Assembly (NCBI RefSeq): GCF_016598485.1
Contig: NZ_JAEMUW010000025.1
Location: 16,714 to 80,713 of the forward strand
Source: Micromonospora coerulea
Lineage (GTDB): Bacteria > Actinomycetota > Actinomycetes > Mycobacteriales > Micromonosporaceae
DNA: 64,000 nt
Reading direction: 5' to 3'
The position numbers and the translations under genes are program-made. Below the pieces are notes generated by a model that was given only the letters and a program-made list of their open reading frames with translations, had not been told where the DNA came from and searched no databases. Numbering within the stretch: position 1 is the first letter of the stretch; the number at the start of each line of letters is the position of its first letter. Shown piece after piece: positions 1 through 8,313 of this stretch.

Positions 1-379
1 CCACGGTCATCCGGCCGCCGGAGGCGGCGGCGTACCCGGAGAGCTGCGCGAAGATCCAGTCCCGGGCGGCGCCGATGCCGCGGACCGGGTCGTCCTGGCT
101 GGAGAGGGTGTGCCGGGTGCCGAAGGCGGCCAGCCGGCGGACGGTCGCCTCGATCCGGTCGCGGTCCACCTCGCCCAGCAGCGCGTACAGCTCCGGGTCG
201 GGCGGTTGCGGCCGGACCGGCTGGCCGGGACCGGGTGGCGCCAGGGCTTCCTCGGCGGCGGCCGGCGCGGCCGCGAACGGTACGGCGATGGTGGCGGCGG
301 TGGCCGCGGCGGAGGCGGTCAGGAAGGTGCGCCGGGTGGACCTTGTGGGCCGGTCTCCGGCGGTCTCGTGGGTTCCCAT
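1..379 (-). CDS. Tat-exported M28-family peptidase, N-terminal part (runs off window)
   Basis: Only the first about 126 codons are in the window; the gene continues past the left edge. It starts at the ATG at 379. The first 40 residues look like a Tat signal: a twin-arginine segment (STRRTFLT) followed by an Ala-rich hydrophobic stretch ending in AAAPAAA. The mature part has the pattern seen at the start of secreted actinobacterial M28 zinc aminopeptidases (TVRRLAAFGTRHT, then RGIGAARDWIF). The metal ligands would lie outside the window, so the enzyme class is inferred from the N-terminus. It probably acts outside the membrane on peptides. It is transcribed divergently from the oxidoreductase gene starting at 567. 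Confidence 0.7.
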   Translation of the reverse strand, partial: MGTHETAGDRPTRSTRRTFLTASAAATAATIAVPFAAAPAAAEEALAPPGPGQPVRPQPPDPELYALLGEVDRDRIEATVRRLAAFGTRHTLSSQDDPVRGIGAARDWIFAQLSGYAAASGGRMTV

Positions 380-406
380 CAGCGCATCCTCACCCCAGCG
401 CATGAG

Positions 407-425
407 ATTTGTCTATATAGTCCGA
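407..425 (-). promoter_or_regulatory. AT-rich promoter/operator candidate for the M28 peptidase gene
   Basis: An isolated AT-rich patch about 30-40 bp upstream of the 379 start contains the 8-bp palindrome CTATATAG (413-420). Read on the minus strand it offers TATAGA-like -10 hexamers. The palindrome could equally be an operator half of a GntR-like regulator. No convincing -35 was seen. Confidence 0.35.
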
Positions 426-566
426 GGTGGATGAGACCGCCTGCGGGGTCACCCGGCGGGTGACGACTCCGGGTGACCGTCGCCTTTCGGTGACGGCATG
501 CCGGGGTCGCCCATCGGGCGGGCTTCGCCACGTTTGTCGGGCGTGTCGACGGGAACGGCAGCGGGC

Positions 567-1865
567 ATGACGAAACCTCGTGTGGTGATCGTGGGGGCCG
601 GGTTCGCCGGATACCACGCGGCGAAGACGTTGAGCCGGCTCGCCGGCGAGCGGGCCGAGATCGTCCTGCTGAACTCGACCGACTACTTCCTCTACCTGCC
701 GCTGCTGCCCGAGGTCGCCGCCGGGGTGGTCGAGCCGACCCGGATCTCGGTGCCGCTGTCCGGCACGCTCAACGGGGTCCGGGTGGTGATCGGCGAGGCG
801 GACCGGGTGGACCTGCAGAACCGCTGGGTCGGCTACCGGCAGCAGGAGGGCGACCGGGGCCAACTGGCGTACGACCGCCTGGTCCTCGCCGTCGGCAGCG
901 TCAACAAGCTGCTGCCGATCCCCGGCGCGACCGAGTACGCGCACGGCTTCCGCGGCCTGCCGGAGGCGCTCTACCTGCACGACCACGTGGTCCGGCAGAT
1001 CGAGCTGGCCGAGCTGGCCGAGGACCCGGCCGAGCAGCGGGCCCGGACCACCTTCGTGGTGGTGGGCGCCGGCTACACCGGCACCGAGGTCGCCGCGCAC
1101 GGGCAGCTCTTCACCGACCGGCTGGTCGCCCAGCGCCCGCACCTGACCGTTCGGCCACGCTGGATGCTGCTGGACATCGCATCCCGGGTGCTGCCCGAGC
1201 TGGACGAGCGGATGTCGCGCACCGCCGACCGGGTGCTGCGGCGGCGCGGCGTGGACGTGCGGATGGGCACGTCGGTGTCGGAGGCCACCCCGGACGGGGT
1301 GATGCTGACCGACGGCGAGTACGTGCCGACGTGCAGCCTGGTCTGGTGCGTCGGGGTACGCCCGGACCCGTTCGTGGCCGAGCTGGGGCTGCGCACCGAG
1401 AAGGGCCGCCTGGTGACCGACGAGTATCTCAACGTCCCCGGGTACCCCGAGGTGTACGCCTGCGGCGACGCGGCCGCCGTGCCCGACCTGACCCGCCCCG
1501 GCCAGATCTGCGCGATGACCGCGCAGCACGCCCAGCGGCAGGGGAAACTGGCGGCGCAGAACATCGCCGCGTCGTACGGGCAGGGCAAGCGCAAGCCGTA
1601 CCGGCACTACGACCTGGGCTGGGTGGTCGACCTGGGCGGCAAGGACGCCGCGGCGAACCCGCTGAAGGTGTCGCTGTCGGGCCTGCCGGCGAAGGCCGTC
1701 ACGCGGGGCTACCACCTGCTGGCGATGCCGGGCAACCGGGCCCGGGTGGGGGCCGACTGGGTGCTGGACGCGACCCAGTCCCGGCCGGCGGTGCAGCTCG
1801 GCCTCGTCCCGGCCAACGCGGTACCGCTGGAGAGCCGGTCGCCCGAGATGGTGCGCCGCTCCTGA
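567..1865 (+). CDS. NAD(P)/FAD-dependent oxidoreductase, type II NADH dehydrogenase-like
   Basis: A 432-residue flavoprotein of the pyridine-nucleotide disulfide oxidoreductase superfamily, closest in layout to type II NADH dehydrogenases, which pass electrons from NADH to quinone without pumping protons. The N-terminal dinucleotide fold is clear (VVIVGAGFAGYHAAK); a second Rossmann motif (FVVVGAGYTGTEVA) binds the nicotinamide cofactor, and YACGDAAA near residue 305 is the FAD-binding C-terminal motif. I chose the ATG at 567 because it directly precedes the flavin fold; the in-frame ATG at 498 would add 23 non-conserved residues. It stands alone, with convergent neighbours downstream. The electron acceptor is not proven by sequence. 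Confidence 0.85.
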   Translation: MTKPRVVIVGAGFAGYHAAKTLSRLAGERAEIVLLNSTDYFLYLPLLPEVAAGVVEPTRISVPLSGTLNGVRVVIGEADRVDLQNRWVGYRQQEGDRGQLAYDRLVLAVGSVNKLLPIPGATEYAHGFRGLPEALYLHDHVVRQIELAELAEDPAEQRARTTFVVVGAGYTGTEVAAHGQLFTDRLVAQRPHLTVRPRWMLLDIASRVLPELDERMSRTADRVLRRRGVDVRMGTSVSEATPDGVMLTDGEYVPTCSLVWCVGVRPDPFVAELGLRTEKGRLVTDEYLNVPGYPEVYACGDAAAVPDLTRPGQICAMTAQHAQRQGKLAAQNIAASYGQGKRKPYRHYDLGWVVDLGGKDAAANPLKVSLSGLPAKAVTRGYHLLAMPGNRARVGADWVLDATQSRPAVQLGLVPANAVPLESRSPEMVRRS

Positions 1866-1985
1866 GCCACGGTCAGCCACCGGCCGGCGGCGGGTCCCCG
1901 GTGCCAGGGGCCCGCCCGCCGGCCGGGGTCCGTCCGCCGGCTCCCCGCGCTCCGGGCGGAACCGCTGCCCACCGTGGCGCCGCGG

Positions 1986-2777
1986 TCACTGGTCGGCGAG
2001 GGTGGCGTCGGTGGCCGGGCGCGCACCGGAGACGAAGGCGTCCAGCGCCGGGCCGTGCAGCACCCCGCCCGGGACGGGATCGGCGGCCACCCGGGTCGCC
2101 AGCCGGCGTACCGGCAGGCGGCCGGCGCGGCGCGCGGCGGCGAGCACCAGGTTGCCGTACCGACGCCCGCGCAGCATCCGGCGGTCGGCAACCAGGCACA
2201 CGTCGGCGAAGACCGCGCGGAGGGTGGCCACCTGGGTCCGGGCGAAGACCAGCGGGGGCAGGTCCGTCACGTTGACCAGGTACACCCCGTCCGGGTGCAG
2301 CGTGCGGGCCACCCCGGCGGCGAACTCCACGCTGGCCACGTGGCCGGGCATCCGGGCGGCCCGGTAGATGTCGGCGAGGACCACGTCGTACCGGTCGGGC
2401 GGGGCGGCGGTCACCGTGTCCCGCGCGTCGGCCACCCGCACGGCGACCCCGGGTGCCGGCGGCGGCAGCTCCCGGCGGACCAGCTCGACCACCGCCGCGT
2501 CGCGTTCGACCACGAGCTGCGCCGATCCGGGTCGGGTGGCCGCCAGCCAGCGCGGCAGGGTGAGCGCGCCGCCGCCGAGGTGCAGGGCGGTCACCGGCCG
2601 GCCGGGCGGGGCGGCCAGGTCGACCACCGCCGCCATCCGGCGCACGTACTCGAAGTGCAGGTATCGGGGGTCCGCCACGTCCACATACGACTGCGCCACG
2701 CCGGCGGCGAGCAGCGTACGCCCGGTCCGTCGGGCCGGGTCGACGACCAGCTCCAGGCCCTCGGCGGCGGTCTCCAT
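1986..2777 (-). CDS. Spermidine synthase-like methyltransferase-fold protein
   Basis: About 263 residues with the SpeE-type Rossmann fold. Motif I is ALHLGGGALTLPRWL, the acidic ribose-binding residue lies in VVERDAAVVELV, and YDVVLADIY corresponds to the aminopropyltransferase/methyltransferase motif IV. The N-terminal beta-hairpin segment (SYVDVADPRYLHFEYVRRM) also matches spermidine-synthase family members. In actinobacteria such proteins often lack the catalytic Asp pair and are of unknown substrate, so genuine polyamine synthesis is not assured. ATG at 2777 is chosen; a TTG nine bases upstream is possible. It follows the DUF2267 gene on the same strand after a gap of about 100 bp. Confidence 0.7.
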   Translation of the reverse strand: METAAEGLELVVDPARRTGRTLLAAGVAQSYVDVADPRYLHFEYVRRMAAVVDLAAPPGRPVTALHLGGGALTLPRWLAATRPGSAQLVVERDAAVVELVRRELPPPAPGVAVRVADARDTVTAAPPDRYDVVLADIYRAARMPGHVASVEFAAGVARTLHPDGVYLVNVTDLPPLVFARTQVATLRAVFADVCLVADRRMLRGRRYGNLVLAAARRAGRLPVRRLATRVAADPVPGGVLHGPALDAFVSGARPATDATLADQ

Positions 2778-2881
2778 GGCGGGCAACGGTAACCGAGGCG
2801 ACCCCCGCCGGACCCGGTCGGGCCGGGCCCGGCGACGATCGCGGCCAGGTCGGCGCGGGCGCGCGCCGCCGGCTCACGGCC

Positions 2882-3859
2882 TCAGCCGGCGTTAATGCCG
2901 GCGCCGACCTCCTCGATGGCGTCGTCGATCCGAGCGGCCAGGTCGACGTCCACGGCGGTCACCCCGTCGACCTGCCGGGTCCGCACGGTCAGCACGGCGC
3001 TGTCCGGGTCCGGCCGGCCGATCTGCGGTCCGCGCCCGACCTCCACCCGCAGCTGGTCGATCCGGTCGAGCACCCGGTCCAGGTTGTCCGGCGGCAGCTC
3101 GATCGTGCGCACCAGCGACTGCCGGTCACTCGACCAGTACGGCAGCAGGCCGAGCGCCTCGCGCAGCTCGTCCTCGGCCAGCGGCGCGGTGGCGGACACC
3201 GGGCCCACCAGGCCACCGCCGGCCTCCGGCGGCGCGAGCAGGTCCCGCAACCCGTCCGGTACGCGCAGCGACTCCACCAGGTCGCCGTCCGCGTCGGCCA
3301 GCGCGGCGAGGGTCGCCTGCGCCTGGTAGCGGGCCTGTTCCGGGCTGCGGCCGCTGATCCGGGCCACCTCGGCGAGGAAGCCGGACAGCTCCCGGTGCTG
3401 CTCGATGCCGTCCACCGGCACCACGTCGTGCAGGGACACCGGCACGGCCTCGAGCAACCGCTCCCGCTCGGTCTCCTCCAGCGCCCAGGCCAGCGCCAGG
3501 ACGGTCGCCTCGGCGCCCACCTTGGCGGTGCGGAAGTCCACTCCCGTCCGGCGGCTGACGTCGCCGACCAGCTCCCGGTAGCCCATCGTGGTCACCCCGG
3601 GTACGCCGGCCCTCCGCTCGGTACGCGGCCGCGGGCTCTCCGGCACCCCGGCGGGCGGCGGCGCGGGACCGCCCCGGGTGGTGTCCGGCTTGTGCCGCCC
3701 GGCCGGCGGCGGCCCGGCCCGCTTGCCCCGGTCCAGGGAGGTGATCTGCTTGGACGCGCTCAGGCTGGCGCCGGTCTGGCTGGGCTGTTGACCGCGCCCG
3801 CGGGCCTCCCGGGCCAGGGCCCGCCGGCGCTGGTTGTCACCCTCCATCTGCTTGCGCAT
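2882..3859 (-). CDS. DUF2267 protein with C-terminal pterin-dehydratase-like domain
   Basis: A 325-residue protein. The N-terminal 75 residues are charged and probably disordered (MRKQMEGDNQRRR..., a stretch rich in Arg, Pro and Gly). Residues about 90-215 form the helical DUF2267 domain (YRELVGDVSRRTGV at its start). The last about 90 residues (LPYWSSDRQSLVRTIELP..., then DGVTAVDVDLAARID) resemble a pterin-4a-carbinolamine dehydratase fold, where the same W, R and D/H pattern occurs, although catalytic histidines are not apparent. The start at 3859 has a good upstream ribosome site (GAGGTGCGACG). Function unknown; DUF2267 proteins commonly travel with stress genes. Confidence 0.75.
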   Translation of the reverse strand: MRKQMEGDNQRRRALAREARGRGQQPSQTGASLSASKQITSLDRGKRAGPPPAGRHKPDTTRGGPAPPPAGVPESPRPRTERRAGVPGVTTMGYRELVGDVSRRTGVDFRTAKVGAEATVLALAWALEETERERLLEAVPVSLHDVVPVDGIEQHRELSGFLAEVARISGRSPEQARYQAQATLAALADADGDLVESLRVPDGLRDLLAPPEAGGGLVGPVSATAPLAEDELREALGLLPYWSSDRQSLVRTIELPPDNLDRVLDRIDQLRVEVGRGPQIGRPDPDSAVLTVRTRQVDGVTAVDVDLAARIDDAIEEVGAGINAG

Positions 3860-4061
3860 CGTCGCACCTCGTTCCTCGTCGCGTTCGGCCGTTCCGCGGG
3901 TCGCCTTCCCGCCCCCGCGGGGAAGGAAACGGCCGCGTCCGGCATCCGACCACCGGCCGACGACAGCTTCATTCGCTGCGGGTGAGGGGCGTTCACCCGG
4001 CGGCGACCCACGATCGGGACGGACCGGGAAACTTCCGAGGCACGCGGAAGGGAAGGTCGTC

Positions 4062-4376
4062 ATGAAGAGGATCGTCGAGATCGTCCCCGCTCGACCCGGC
4101 TGGTACGCCCGCTGGCGGGTGGACCCCAAAGCCACCCGCTGCTACGCGGTGACCCTGTGGGCGCTGCTCGAGGAGGGCGACGGGACCGGCCGTGAGGTGG
4201 TCGGCGTGGACTGTGTCGGACAGTGGCCCGGAGCGGACGACAACGAGGCGGGTGGGGAGTTCGTCCGCTATCTCTTCCAGACGCCCGATTCCGGTCAACC
4301 GGACGATGCGGAGCCGCCGATGACGGCGGAGCTGCGGTCCTCGGGGCCCCGGTTGCAGCCGGTGCCCTCCGCCTGA
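4062..4376 (+). CDS. Small hypothetical protein, 104 residues
   Basis: I do not recognise this family. The protein opens MKRIVEIVPARPGWYARW and is rich in Trp, Asp and Glu in its first two thirds (WALLEEGDG, VDCVGQWPGADDNE), ending in a low-complexity tail. It has no signal peptide or membrane segment. The start is supported by a GGAAGG ribosome site 7-8 bases before ATG 4062. It is divergent from the DUF2267 gene and is followed by a strong hairpin at 4389-4421, which supports it as a single-gene unit. Confidence 0.6.
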   Translation: MKRIVEIVPARPGWYARWRVDPKATRCYAVTLWALLEEGDGTGREVVGVDCVGQWPGADDNEAGGEFVRYLFQTPDSGQPDDAEPPMTAELRSSGPRLQPVPSA

Positions 4377-4388
4377 GCCACCCTCCCC

Positions 4389-4421
4389 GGCCCCCGACCC
4401 CTGGTCCCAGGGTCGGGGGCC
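4389..4421. terminator. Bidirectional hairpin between convergent genes
   Basis: A perfect 12-bp stem (GGCCCCCGACCC at 4389-4400 with its complement at 4410-4421) with a 9-base loop sits between the stop at 4376 and the stop of the convergent STAS gene at 4473. There is no T-tract, as is usual in GC-rich actinobacteria. Confidence 0.75.
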
Positions 4422-4472
4422 ACCCCTGTCCATCGACGGGCTGGCGCGGTTGAGCCGGCGGTGCGGGCCGGG

Positions 4473-4820
4473 TCAGCCCGCCGCGCGGCCGGATTCCGTG
4501 GCGGCGAGCGGGGCCATGGCCAACAGCTCGCCGAGCCCCGTCCGGTCGAGCAGCTGCCGCACCTGCGTGTTCATCCCGGTGAGCTGGACCGGCCCGGTGC
4601 CGGCGCGGTGGATCACCACGAAGGCGCTCAGCCCGGACGAGTCGCACAGGACCACGCCGGCGAGGTCGATCAGCAGTTCCCGGTAGCCGTCCACGCGCAG
4701 CTCCGCGGCGGCGGCGACGAGTTCCGGGGCGGTGTCGAAGTCCAGCTCGCCGGTCAGCCGCAGCCGGGCGCGCCCGGGGTCGAGCCGGGTCATCTCGATG
4801 GTCAACAGCCGGGAGGGCAT
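4473..4820 (-). CDS. STAS-domain anti-sigma factor antagonist
   Basis: A 115-residue single STAS domain. The fold-defining GELDFDTAPEL (about residues 24-34) and the phosphorylation loop VVLCDSSGLSAF (Ser61 after Asp60) are intact. In SpoIIAA/RsbV proteins that Ser is phosphorylated by a HATPase anti-sigma kinase and dephosphorylated by a PP2C (SpoIIE/RsbU) phosphatase. The gene lies next to, and is transcribed away from, the SpoIIE-type phosphatase at 5007, a natural partner. ATG 4820 aligns with family N-termini; an ATG eight codons upstream is less likely. Confidence 0.85.
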   Translation of the reverse strand: MPSRLLTIEMTRLDPGRARLRLTGELDFDTAPELVAAAAELRVDGYRELLIDLAGVVLCDSSGLSAFVVIHRAGTGPVQLTGMNTQVRQLLDRTGLGELLAMAPLAATESGRAAG

Positions 4821-5006
4821 GGGTCCATGCTCCCAGCCCCGCATGACCGGGAAACCCCGGGGTCCTCACGCGGAGGCGGACCTGCCGTGGGGTGGCGGTC
4901 CTGGCGTACCGGCGTAGGGTGGGGCGAAGAAATTGGAACACATACGCCGTTTCCGGTACCGCGGGTGTCGAGACCGCGGATGTCGACAAGGAGTGGGGCT
5001 TAGCTG

Positions 5007-6761
5007 GTGACTGTTGCGGACGTCAGGGATTCCGACCCGGGCGACGGACGGATCTCCACGCCGAGTACCGCACGGGTTCCGGCGCGATCCGCCGACGTCC
5101 CGGTCGCGTCCACCCTGCCGCCGCTGGCCCGGGACCGTGGCCTGCCCGCCCCCGACTGGTCGGAGGTGGTCGAGCACTTCCGCGAGGGTCTGATCGTCTG
5201 CGACGCCGACGGCGTGGTCCGCCACCTCAGCCCGGTCGCCGAGCGGCTGCTGCCCGAGGTGGTGCCCGGTGAGCTGCTCGCGTCCGCCGGCATCGCCGCC
5301 CTCGCCAGTGCCGGCGAATTCACCCACCGGGGCCACCGGCTGCGGGTTCGGCAGGTGCCGCTGTCCGCCGCCCGTTGCTGCTGGTACGTCGAGGACGTCA
5401 CGGAGACCGTCAGCCGCGCCGACGCGCTGCTGGCCGAGCGGGCCCGCTCGGCGTTCCTGGCCGTGGTGGGCGAGAAGCTGGGCAACCCGCTGCACCCGGA
5501 CCGGGCCGCCGCCGCCGTGGTGCGGCTCGCGGTGCCGACCCTCGCCGACGTCGCCGTGCTGGTGCTGGCGCCCCGCTCCGGGCGGGCCCGGTGGTGGCGG
5601 GCGTGCCGCTCGGACGACGAGGCCCCGACGGTGGACAGCGGCAAGCTCGACGCCGTCGACCTGCCCGGAGCGATCGAGGAGGGGCTGGCGGGGATCGAGC
5701 CGCACACCCTGGACTGGCTGGTCGAGCAGGCGGTCGACGCCGGCTGGCTGCCCGGCGTGATCGGCGCCGAGGCGACGGCCCGGGTGGTCCCACTGCCCGG
5801 CCGGGACACCCCGGCGGGCGTGCTGCTGGTCGCCCGCCGGGCCACCCGCTGGTACGACGAGGCCGACGTCGACCTGGTCCGCGCCTTCGCGGCCCGGGCC
5901 GGGGCGGCGCTGACCACCGCCGTGCTCTACCGCGACCAGGCCGAGGTGGCCGACACCCTGCAGGCCAGCCTGGTGCCGGTCGAGCCGGCGGCGGCGCCCG
6001 GGGTGCAGTGGGGCACCGCGTACCGGCCGGCGCAGGCCGGCCTGCGTATCGGTGGCGACTTCTACGGCGCGCACCGGCTCGCCGACGGCGGCTCCGTCTT
6101 CTTCCTCGGTGACGTCTCGGGCAAGGGCGTGGAGGCCGCCGTCTTCACCGGGCAGCTCCGCCAGTGCCTGCAGGCGTTGCACCGGGTGGAGTCGCAGCCG
6201 GGCCGCCTGCTGCGGCTGCTCAACGACGCGTTGCTGGAGACCACCCAGGCCCACGGGCAGGGGCGGTTCGCCACCATCGTGCTCGGCGTGGCGCGCCCGC
6301 AGCGCGACGGCGGCCTGACCCTCACCATGGCCGGCGGCGGGCACCTCCCGCCGCTGGTGCTGCGCGCCTCCGGGGACATCGAGGTGGTGCCGCTCAGCGG
6401 CATGCTGATCGGCGTGGTGCCCGACCCGCGGATCGGCGAGGTCACCGTCCGGCTGGAGCCGGGGGAGACCTGCCTGCTCTACAGCGACGGGGTGACCGAG
6501 GCCCGTGGTGGCCGGCGCGGCGACGAGCAGTTCGGCGCCGAGCGGCTGTTCACCGCGGTCTCCGGCTGCCACCGGATGCCGGCGCCGGCCCTGGCCGAGC
6601 GGATCGAGCAGGTGACCTGCGACTGGCTGGCCCACGGCGACCACGACGACATCGCGGTGCTCGCCCTGCGGGCCACCGGCCCGACGGTGCGTACGCCCCG
6701 CCACCTGCACGCGGTGCCGAGCTCGGCCCGCCCCGAGCGCCCGAGGGAGATCCACGCGTGA
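5007..6761 (+). CDS. PAS-GAF-SpoIIE (PP2C-type) serine phosphatase
   Basis: A 584-residue cytoplasmic sensor phosphatase. A PAS-like region (about 50-130, EGLIVCDADGVVRHLSP) is followed by a GAF domain (about 150-310) and a complete PPM/SpoIIE catalytic domain (about 325-560). Metal-binding Asp residues are visible in GGDFYG, GDVSGKG, YSDGVTEA and HDDIAVL, so it should be active. Family members dephosphorylate STAS antagonists and thereby release sigma factors. The GTG start at 5007 has an AAGGAG site 13 bases upstream. The stop overlaps the GTG of the cobalamin-binding gene by 4 bases, so the two are translationally coupled; the neighbours on both sides encode STAS proteins. Confidence 0.9.
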   Translation: MTVADVRDSDPGDGRISTPSTARVPARSADVPVASTLPPLARDRGLPAPDWSEVVEHFREGLIVCDADGVVRHLSPVAERLLPEVVPGELLASAGIAALASAGEFTHRGHRLRVRQVPLSAARCCWYVEDVTETVSRADALLAERARSAFLAVVGEKLGNPLHPDRAAAAVVRLAVPTLADVAVLVLAPRSGRARWWRACRSDDEAPTVDSGKLDAVDLPGAIEEGLAGIEPHTLDWLVEQAVDAGWLPGVIGAEATARVVPLPGRDTPAGVLLVARRATRWYDEADVDLVRAFAARAGAALTTAVLYRDQAEVADTLQASLVPVEPAAAPGVQWGTAYRPAQAGLRIGGDFYGAHRLADGGSVFFLGDVSGKGVEAAVFTGQLRQCLQALHRVESQPGRLLRLLNDALLETTQAHGQGRFATIVLGVARPQRDGGLTLTMAGGGHLPPLVLRASGDIEVVPLSGMLIGVVPDPRIGEVTVRLEPGETCLLYSDGVTEARGGRRGDEQFGAERLFTAVSGCHRMPAPALAERIEQVTCDWLAHGDHDDIAVLALRATGPTVRTPRHLHAVPSSARPERPREIHA

Positions 6762-7807
6762 CCGCCACCACCACCGAGGTCGACCCGGCCCACGCCTACT
6801 CCGGCTACCTCCGGTCCCTCGAGGAGGCGGACGAGTACGCCGCCGTCGAGGTGGCGCTGGGGCTGCTCGAGGCCGGCGTGCCGGCGGAGCGGCTGCTGCT
6901 CGACCTGGTCGCCCCGGCCCAGGCGGAGGTGGGGGAGCGTTGGGCGCGCAACGAGTGGAGCGTGGCCCAGGAGCACGCGGCCACTCACATCAGCGAGCGG
7001 GTGGTGGCCGCGATCGCCGGGCACGCGAATCCCCGGCCGACCCGCGGCCGGATCGTGGTGGCCTGCCTGGACGGCGAGTGGCACGCGCTGCCGCCGCGCC
7101 TGGTGGCCGAGGTGCTGCGGCTGCGCGGTTGGCAGGTCACCTTCCTCGGCGCCAGCGTCCCCGCCGCCCACCTGGTGTCCTACCTGCACCGCTACGACGC
7201 GCACGCGGTCCTGCTGGCCTGCGCGCTGCCGATGCGGCTGCCGCACGCGCACCGCATGATCGAGGCGTGCCGCCGGTCGGACGTGCCGGTGGTCGTCGGC
7301 GGGCGTGGGTTCGGCGAGGACGGGCGCTGGGCGCGGCGGCTGGGGGCGGTGTGGGCGCCGGACGCCCCGGCGGCCGGTGACCTGGTCGCCGACGAGCGGG
7401 CGTTGCGCCGGGTGCCGCCGACCGACCTGGACCACCTCGCCGACGACGAGTACGCCAGCCTGGTCAAGCGGCGCGGCGACCTGATCGACAGCGCGCTGGC
7501 GGACCTGCGGGAGCGGGTCCCCGCCGTGCACGACTACACCCCGGCGCAGCTCGACTCGACCGTCAGCGACCTGGGCTACATCCTCGACTTCCTGGCCGCC
7601 GCGCTCTACGTCGACGACGCGACCCTCTTCACCGACTTCGTCGAGTGGCTGGTGGCGATCCTGACCAGCCGCGGGGTGCCGGCGGCCGCCGTGGGGCTGA
7701 CCCTGGGGCACTACGCGCAGGTGTTGCGGGACTTTCCCCGGGCCGCGCGGTTCCTCGACGCTGGTCGGGCGCGGGTGAACGGGCTGGCCGGCCGGTCCCG
7801 GCCCTGA
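6758..7807 (+). CDS. CarH-like cobalamin-binding sensor protein
   Basis: 349 residues. The four-helix cap (about 12-90) carries W62 and E72-H73, exactly the Wx9EH spacing described for adenosylcobalamin photoreceptors of the CarH/LitR type. A B12-binding Rossmann domain follows (about 95-210), with E107-x-H109 where the lower axial histidine is expected. There is no MerR DNA-binding domain; instead a helical C-terminal domain of about 130 residues (from about 220) resembles regulatory helical bundles but was not identified. It is coupled by a GTGA overlap to the SpoIIE phosphatase, so it may feed a B12 or light signal into partner switching. Photoreception is inference. Confidence 0.8.
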   Translation: MTATTTEVDPAHAYSGYLRSLEEADEYAAVEVALGLLEAGVPAERLLLDLVAPAQAEVGERWARNEWSVAQEHAATHISERVVAAIAGHANPRPTRGRIVVACLDGEWHALPPRLVAEVLRLRGWQVTFLGASVPAAHLVSYLHRYDAHAVLLACALPMRLPHAHRMIEACRRSDVPVVVGGRGFGEDGRWARRLGAVWAPDAPAAGDLVADERALRRVPPTDLDHLADDEYASLVKRRGDLIDSALADLRERVPAVHDYTPAQLDSTVSDLGYILDFLAAALYVDDATLFTDFVEWLVAILTSRGVPAAAVGLTLGHYAQVLRDFPRAARFLDAGRARVNGLAGRSRP

Positions 7808-7845
7808 CCGGGTCGGATCTCGGGCGGGGCGGACCCCTGCATATA

Positions 7846-7861
7846 CTTGCTGCACTGCAAG
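7846..7861. promoter_or_regulatory. Inverted repeat CTTGC-N6-GCAAG upstream of STAS gene
   Basis: A small palindrome sits in an AT-richer patch (ATATACTTGC...) about 35 bases before the TTG start at 7895. It resembles a repressor operator or a short hairpin in the leader. No binding protein can be assigned. Confidence 0.35.
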
Positions 7862-7894
7862 CATTCGCCTGCGGTGGGAGCGAGAGGGGCCACG

Positions 7895-8242
7895 TTGACG
7901 TTCAGCGTCACCTACGCCGAGCGGGACGACGGTCAGGCGTGCCTACGACTCGCCGGTGAGCTGGACATGAGCACCGCCCCCGAGCTCACCGCCGCGATCG
8001 ACCGGCTCGCCGGCGCCGGCGAGCGGCACCTGCTGATCGACCTCACCGAACTGACCTTTTGCGACTCGACCGGCATTGCGGCGATCGTCCGCGGCGACAA
8101 CCGCGCCGCGGCCGAGGGCGGTTGGCTCCGGGTGACCGGGGCCAGCGGGCGGGTGGCGCGGGTGCTGCAGGTGACCGGGCTCGCCGACGTTCTCGCATAC
8201 CGCGCGGACACGCCCCACCCGGCCTCGCCGTCGCGCCCCTGA
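7895..8242 (+). CDS. STAS-domain anti-sigma factor antagonist
   Basis: A 115-residue STAS domain with GELDMSTAPEL and an intact phosphorylation loop (FCDSTGIAAI, Ser58). It has the same length and architecture as the STAS protein at 4473-4820. I chose the TTG at 7895 because a GAGAGG ribosome site lies six bases upstream and the protein then begins like other family members (MTFSVTYAERDDG); a GTG at 7874 is the alternative. It lies downstream of the phosphatase and cobalamin genes and upstream of a receiver gene, so it is a plausible substrate of that phosphatase. Confidence 0.85.
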   Translation: MTFSVTYAERDDGQACLRLAGELDMSTAPELTAAIDRLAGAGERHLLIDLTELTFCDSTGIAAIVRGDNRAAAEGGWLRVTGASGRVARVLQVTGLADVLAYRADTPHPASPSRP

Positions 8243-8313
8243 TGGGCTAGATTTCCCCGCCAGCAGGTGACCGAGAGGTCCCCCCCGCCACCGATCACGA
8301 AGCAGGTATTTCC

